Assembly (NCBI GenBank): GCA_007122045.1
Contig: SKJM01000609.1
Coordinates: 1 to 11,611, forward strand
From: Planctomycetales bacterium
GTDB taxonomy: Bacteria; Planctomycetota; Planctomycetia; Pirellulales; Thermoguttaceae
Reading direction: 5' to 3'
DNA: 11,611 nt
Shown here piece by piece: positions 8,003 to 11,611 of the stretch (position 1 is its first letter; every line of letters begins with the position of its first letter). The translations under genes were made by a program, and so were the position numbers. The notes under the pieces were generated by a model. It was not told the DNA's origin. It ran no database searches and worked only from the letters and a program-made list of their open reading frames with translations.

Positions 8003-8081
8003 TTGTGTACAACGACCGCCCGGATTCTCCGCCCCGAGAGGGCTCAACAGCCCCAGGTCAAGCCCTCGTTGTTCTACACAA
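8003..8081. repeat. Extended imperfect inverted repeat
   Basis: Left arm TTGTGTACAACGA (8003-8015) pairs with 8066-8081, which has the complementary sequence interrupted by three extra bases. Inside, AGGGCT (8039-8044) pairs with AGCCCT (8061-8066) across a 16-nt loop. The left side of the internal loop is 23 nt and the right side has almost none. It may be a structured RNA or a decayed mobile-element end. No function is assigned. Confidence 0.5.
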
Positions 8082-8100
8082 GTTTGGGCCATGTCCTTCA

Positions 8101-8120
8101 CCCTCCCGCTTGCGGGAGGG
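8101..8120. repeat. GC-rich palindrome
   Basis: CCCTCCCGC (8101-8109), TT, GCGGGAGGG (8112-8120) is a perfect 9-bp palindrome with a 2-nt centre. Similar palindromes are common dispersed intergenic repeats in GC-rich bacteria. No T tract follows on either strand, so a terminator role is not supported. Confidence 0.6.
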
Positions 8121-8415
8121 TCGGGCTCACAGGCCCCGGGGAGGGCACTTACCATAGCAGGCTAAGAGAAGCAAAGGCGAGCCCATGCCCCCTCAATCGT
8201 GTACTATAACCCCACCCGACGGGGAGGCTGGACGAGGAGCATACGATCTGCTAATAATCTGACAGCCGATGGGGGCCGCAAAGTGGTCCCTCGGGTGCAA
8301 ACGACTGGGCCGAACGCGACGGCGCGGCACGGCAACGGACGGCACGGCGGAGCGTGCCTGCTACAGGGGCAAGGTTGCCACGAAACAGGTTTTTTTCCAA
8401 GGGAAGGGATGGAAC

Positions 8416-9834
8416 ATGGATTCACAATTGGTCGTATTGGGCGGCGGGCCGGGCGGGTACGCCGCCGCGTTCCTGGCCGCCGACTTGGGAATGGCCGTTA
8501 CCCTGGTCGACCAGGAACCGCGCCTCGGCGGCGTGTGCCTGCTGCGCGGATGCATCCCCTCGAAGGCCCTGCTCCACGTGGCCAAAGGCCTGGCCGAGGC
8601 GGAACACCTGGCCGATTGGGGCATCGAGTTCGGCAAGCCCGACATCGACCTCGATGGCTTGCGGAGCCGCAAGGAAAAGGTCATCGACACCCTGACCGGG
8701 GGGCTGAAGCAGATCGCCGCCAAGCGGAAAGTCAAGGTCGTGCAGGCCCGCGCCGTCTTCGAAAACTCGCAAACGCTGCGCCTCAGCCCCACCGGCAAGG
8801 CAAAGCTCGAAAGCGAAACCCTGCGGTTCGAGCACTGCCTGGTCGCCACCGGCTCCCGCCCGGCGACCATTCCGAGCCTCGACGTCCAAAGCGACCGCCT
8901 GATGAACTCGAAAGTGGCGCTCGACCTGCCCGACGTGCCCGGAAGGCTGCTCGTGGTCGGCGGCGGATACATCGGCCTGGAACTGGGGACCGTGTACGCC
9001 GCCCTCGGCAGCAAGGTGTCGGTGGTCGAGATGACCGACGGGCTGCTGCCCGGCGCCGACCGCGACCTGGTGCGCCCGCTGCACAAGCGGCTCGAAGAGC
9101 GGCTCGACGCCATCTACCTGAGCACGAAGGTGGCCGGCATCGCCGAAAAGGGCAAGGCCCTCGAGGTCACGTTCGACGGCGACGTCGAGAAGAAGACGCA
9201 GCGCTTCGACCGGGTGCTCATCTCGGTCGGCCGCACGCCCAACAGCGACCACCTCGGCCTGGAGAATACGCAAGTGAAGATCGACGACGCCGGGTTCATC
9301 GCCGTCGACAACCGCGGGCGCACGGCCGACGAGCGCATCCTGGCCATTGGCGACGTGGCCGGCCAGCCGATGCTCGCCCACAAGGCGTCGCACCAGGGCC
9401 GGGCGGCCGTCGAGGCCCTCGCCGGCGAGGCGGCCATGTTCGAGCCGCGGGCCATCCCGGCCGTGGTGTTCACCGACCCTGAGGTGGCGTGGGCCGGGCT
9501 TACCGAAACCGACGCGAAACGCGACGGGCGCAAGGTCGAAAAGGCCGTGTTCCCCTGGGGCGCCAGCGGGCGGGCCCAGGCCATCGGACGGACCGAGGGC
9601 CTCACGAAGTGGATCATCGATCCCGACTCGGAACGCCTGCTCGGCTGCGGAATCGTCGGCGCGGGCGCCGGTGATCTCATCGGCGAGGCCGTGCTGGCCA
9701 TCGAGATGGGCTGCACCGTGCGCGACGTGAGCGAATCGATCCATCCGCACCCCACGCTCACCGAAACGCTCGGCTTCGCCGCCGAGGTGTACTTCGGCAC
9801 GGCCACCGATCTGTACCGGCCGAAGCGGAAGTAG
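8416..9834 (+). CDS. lpdA: Dihydrolipoyl dehydrogenase (E3)
   Basis: A 472-residue FAD-dependent pyridine nucleotide-disulfide oxidoreductase that reoxidises dihydrolipoamide with NAD+ in 2-oxoacid dehydrogenase or glycine cleavage complexes. Seen: FAD-binding GGGPGGYAAAF (9-19), redox-active disulfide GGVCLLRGCIPSK with Cys41 and Cys46, second-dinucleotide motif VVGGGYIGLELG (about 180-191), the FAD-contacting IGDVAGQPMLAHKASHQG, and the dimer-interface catalytic pair in HPHPTLTE (His445, Glu450). The CxxxxC spacing with the IPSK continuation is typical of lipoamide dehydrogenase rather than glutathione or mercuric reductase. The ATG at 8416 has AAGGGA at 6-nt spacing; an in-frame extension back to 8269 has no family similarity. 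No E1 or E2 gene adjoins, so the partner complex is not known. It is divergent from pyk. Confidence 0.97.
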   Translation: MDSQLVVLGGGPGGYAAAFLAADLGMAVTLVDQEPRLGGVCLLRGCIPSKALLHVAKGLAEAEHLADWGIEFGKPDIDLDGLRSRKEKVIDTLTGGLKQIAAKRKVKVVQARAVFENSQTLRLSPTGKAKLESETLRFEHCLVATGSRPATIPSLDVQSDRLMNSKVALDLPDVPGRLLVVGGGYIGLELGTVYAALGSKVSVVEMTDGLLPGADRDLVRPLHKRLEERLDAIYLSTKVAGIAEKGKALEVTFDGDVEKKTQRFDRVLISVGRTPNSDHLGLENTQVKIDDAGFIAVDNRGRTADERILAIGDVAGQPMLAHKASHQGRAAVEALAGEAAMFEPRAIPAVVFTDPEVAWAGLTETDAKRDGRKVEKAVFPWGASGRAQAIGRTEGLTKWIIDPDSERLLGCGIVGAGAGDLIGEAVLAIEMGCTVRDVSESIHPHPTLTETLGFAAEVYFGTATDLYRPKRK

Positions 9835-10326
9835 CGGCGCTGCCATCCCACCCTGCAGATGCCCCGGCTTGCCCGGACGGACCGCTACGCTCCTCGCTAC
9901 TATCCTTGCTGTGGGCTCGGGCGAGGCAGCCGGTGGAACGGACCGCTCCCGGCGTCACTCCCGACCGATCCGGCGGGTTATCTGCGCCAACGTGCCCGCG
10001 CGAATCACCCCCCTTCTGGTCGCCAAGCGCGAATCCGCTTGCGAACCCTGTCCTGCACCCAAAACCGGGAAATTGGGGTTTGCGGCCCGGGTCGCGTCGG
10101 TTATCTTTGCAATTCTTACAAACCGTTACACCGCAAGCACCGCCCGAAGGCGGCAAGCGGTAGCGGCAGTATGCCTCCGGGTCACGTCCGCGGGGGCACT
10201 GCCCGAGTTTTCGCGGCACAAAGAGCCTTTGGTCTGCCATTTGCTACGTGCCCCGGCATCGCGTTCGGCCTCAAGGATGGGGCCGGGCTGCCGCCTCCTT
10301 GACCCACGGAGAAAGCAGGAGAGAGC
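9835..10326. other. Non-coding stretch before the metalloprotease gene
   Basis: In 492 bp I find no convincing gene. Frames through it (for example 9869-10357) are arginine-rich, lack a ribosome site and run into the next gene. One compact hairpin stands out at 10130-10161: ACCGC/GCGGT outer and CCGCC/GGCGG inner stems around a CGAA tetraloop. The stretch around 10096-10130 is locally A/T-rich and could hold a promoter, but no clear -10/-35 pair is visible. Confidence 0.5.
10130..10161. repeat. Compact two-tier hairpin
   Basis: Outer pairs ACCGC (10130-10134) with GCGGT (10157-10161). Inner pairs CCGCC (10140-10144) with GGCGG (10149-10153), closing a CGAA loop. Internal loops are 5 and 3 nt. 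It has no T tract, and its role is unknown. Confidence 0.4.
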
Positions 10327-11463
10327 ATGGATGCTCGCGCAGGGCGTGCCGCGCTGATCGTCGCGGCACTGGCCGTCACCATGGGCGCCCGATTTCAGAC
10401 GCCCAACTTCATCGTCGAAACCCACAACCCGCAACTCGCCCGCGAGTTCGCCCTCGCCGCCGAGCAACAGCGGCGCGAATTGGCCGTTTCGTGGCTGGGG
10501 AAGGAGTTACCCAACTGGTCGCAGCCCTGCCGGATGACGGTTCGGGTGGGCCCGCAGTTGGGGGCCGGCGGGGCCACCACCTTCTACTTCGACCGGGGCG
10601 AGGTGTTCGGCTGGCGGATGAGCATCCAGGGTTCGCGGGAACGCATTCTCGATTCGGTGCTGCCGCACGAGATCACGCACATGATCCTGGCCAGCCACTT
10701 CCGCCGCCCCGTTCCCCGCTGGGCCGACGAGGGCGCGGCCACCAGCGTCGAGCACGTCAGCGAGCGCAACAAGCACCGGCGGATGCTCCACCAGTTTCTG
10801 CGCACCGGCCGGGGCATCGCCTTCAATCGGATGTTCGCCATGCGCGAATACCCGGCCGACATCATGCCGCTGTACGCCCAGGCCCACTCGCTGGCCGAGT
10901 ACCTGATCCAACTCGGCGGGCGGCGGAAGTACGTCGAGTTCGTCGGCGACGGGATGGAAACCAACGACTGGTGCGGAGCCATCGAACGCCATTACGGCAT
11001 CGACACTACGGGAGAACTTCAGCAGACGTGGCTGGCATGGGTGCGGCAGGGCTGCCCCCCGTTGCCGCCGGCCTCGCAGCCCGAGGCACAACCGTCGGCT
11101 GAAGTCATCGCGGTCAGCCACCAGCGGGAGCGGCCCGAGCCCAACCTGATTCACCACGAGCCGCGGGACCGGCCGGGCTATGCGCCCGGCAGCGTGGTGG
11201 CGGCCGAGGACGCCCGGCGAAACCCCAGGGCGCCGTCCCGCGCGCTGCCGAACGAGCCGGCCGGCCAGATCGCCTCGAGCGACGGGTGGTATCCGGCCGG
11301 GCAGCGGCCGCGGCAGGAGGCCGACGTCGCCGCGACGTCGCCCACCGCGACGACGCCCCCCGCGACGAGCCCCTATCCGACCATCCACGGCGAGAACCAC
11401 CTGACCCGCCCGCAGCCGACCGAACCCTCCCGAGAGATCATCCTCGACCGGGGAGGGCGTTAG
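10327..11463 (+). CDS. Secreted gluzincin-type metalloprotease-like protein
   Basis: The protein has 378 residues. The ATG has AGGAG (10317-10321) at 5-nt spacing. The N-terminus (to about residue 21) is a short hydrophobic export signal ending near VTMGA, though weakly charged. The core (about 25-245) contains zinc motif HEITH (His114, Glu115, His118), followed by Glu135 in PRWADEGAA. This H-E-x-x-H plus W-x-x-E-G arrangement is that of peptidase MA-like gluzincins, and all predicted zinc and catalytic residues are present. Upstream lies FYFDRGEVFGWRM, and downstream helices with QAHSLAEYLI, also usual for that group. The last 130 residues are polar, proline-rich and probably disordered, with three five-residue units near 335-349. 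Substrate is unknown. It may be a peptidase or a non-proteolytic relative. It lies 492 bp after lpd, so probably has its own promoter, and its stop overlaps the convergent antitoxin gene. Confidence 0.85.
   Translation: MDARAGRAALIVAALAVTMGARFQTPNFIVETHNPQLAREFALAAEQQRRELAVSWLGKELPNWSQPCRMTVRVGPQLGAGGATTFYFDRGEVFGWRMSIQGSRERILDSVLPHEITHMILASHFRRPVPRWADEGAATSVEHVSERNKHRRMLHQFLRTGRGIAFNRMFAMREYPADIMPLYAQAHSLAEYLIQLGGRRKYVEFVGDGMETNDWCGAIERHYGIDTTGELQQTWLAWVRQGCPPLPPASQPEAQPSAEVIAVSHQRERPEPNLIHHEPRDRPGYAPGSVVAAEDARRNPRAPSRALPNEPAGQIASSDGWYPAGQRPRQEADVAATSPTATTPPATSPYPTIHGENHLTRPQPTEPSREIILDRGGR
11329..11373 (+). repeat. Three 15-bp tandem units within the protease tail
   Basis: Units at 11329-11343, 11344-11358 and 11359-11373 share CGCGACG and encode AATSP, TATTP and PATSP. 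They lie in the low-complexity tail and are likely prone to length change by slippage. Confidence 0.7.
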
Positions 11464-11611
11464 CCAACCGCCTCCTTTTTCACCGTCAGTTCCAATCCGT
11501 CGATGACGGGAATGGCCAAATGTCGGTGGATGCGAAACAGCAGCCAATCCTCGAGGGTTTCGGCCAGGGCGTTCCGGCACTCCTCCAGGGTTGGAGCATT
11601 GGCATATACCC
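11460..11611 (-). CDS. HicB-like antitoxin, C-terminal part (5' end outside window)
   Basis: On the minus strand the frame is open from the window edge to TAA at 11462-11460, giving 49 visible residues. The translation starts VYANAPTLEECRNALAETL and continues EDWLLFRIHRHLAIPVIDG. The T-x-E-E-C/A-x-x-x-L-x-E-x-L-E-x-W/Y helix followed by a short loop and an IP-x-x-DG segment is what I know from HicB-family antitoxins and their solitary relatives. In a complete HicAB pair, HicB neutralises the mRNA-cleaving toxin HicA. No hicA follows it, because the next DNA is the convergent protease gene, so a partner would have to lie upstream outside the window. It could equally be an orphan. Its stop codon overlaps the last bases of the protease gene. 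The assignment rests on the C-terminal half only. Confidence 0.72.
   Translation of the reverse strand, partial: VYANAPTLEECRNALAETLEDWLLFRIHRHLAIPVIDGLELTVKKEAVG

Larger units (their letters stand above)
7815..8415. other. Divergent intergenic region between pyk and lpd
   Basis: The 601-bp region carries the pyk ribosome-site hairpin, a possible minus-strand -10 box (7961-7966), an extended inverted repeat (8003-8081), a palindromic GC hairpin (8101-8120), and A/T-rich spots TACTATAA (8202-8209) and TAATAAT (8252-8258). The last two could be -10 elements for lpd but have no matching -35. No protein gene is supported: plus-strand frames here are pyk shadows or upstream extensions of lpd. Confidence 0.6.

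Noticed and set aside
8269-8415. In-frame upstream extension of lpd
   Set aside because: The extra 49 residues have no similarity to the FAD-domain N-terminus. The ATG at 8416 has a ribosome site and gives the expected start.
8422-9846. 474-residue minus-strand frame opposite lpd
   Set aside because: Antisense shadow of a fully convincing lpd gene.
9869-10357. 162-residue frame between lpd and the protease
   Set aside because: TTG start without ribosome site, arginine-rich translation, overlaps the start of the supported protease gene.

Overview
The window is GC-rich throughout and looks like chromosomal DNA of a planctomycete (Planctomycetota, plausibly the Pirellulales side). This placement is inference. 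It rests on codon use dominated by G/C third positions, widely spaced housekeeping genes in both orientations, the protein styles (a secreted HEAT-like protein of unknown role, a lipoprotein with an acidic/proline linker, a gluzincin with a proline-rich tail), and the AspRS, pyruvate kinase and lipoamide dehydrogenase sequences. No phage, integrase, transposase, CRISPR array, tRNA or rRNA was found.

Layout. 2-883 (+): 3' part of a membrane sensor histidine kinase, cut by the window edge. 884-1665: long non-coding stretch with two direct and two inverted copies of a short repeat (915-1035), then several hairpins, two of which read as intrinsic terminators on the minus strand. 1666-3522 (+): secreted HEAT-like protein, function unknown. 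3523-3794: GC-rich hairpins after that gene, then a possible promoter and a large nested inverted repeat forming the probable aspS leader. 3795-5561 (+): aspS. 5609-6304 (+): thioredoxin-fold lipoprotein without redox cysteines, probably co-transcribed with aspS. 6318-7814 (-): pyruvate kinase, convergent with the lipoprotein gene and only 13 nt away. 7815-8415: divergent intergenic region with further hairpins. 8416-9834 (+): dihydrolipoyl dehydrogenase. 9835-10326: non-coding. 10327-11463 (+): secreted HExxH metalloprotease-like protein. 11460-11611 (-): 3' part of a HicB-like antitoxin gene, convergent with the protease and overlapping its stop codon.

How the genes relate. Three are core metabolism or translation: AspRS charges tRNA with aspartate, pyruvate kinase makes pyruvate and ATP, and dihydrolipoyl dehydrogenase reoxidises the lipoamide arm of 2-oxoacid dehydrogenase or glycine cleavage complexes. 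Pyruvate kinase and Lpd are divergent neighbours on consecutive steps of carbon flow (PEP to pyruvate to acetyl-CoA), but no E1/E2 genes are present. The others are envelope or accessory proteins with no obvious pathway link.

The observation I consider most worth following is the roughly 138-nt nested inverted repeat directly upstream of aspS. It has a 16-bp perfect outer stem that starts a few bases after a possible -10 box and ends 36 nt before the start codon. I do not recognise it as a known riboswitch or T-box. No multi-gene defence or biosynthetic system is evident.
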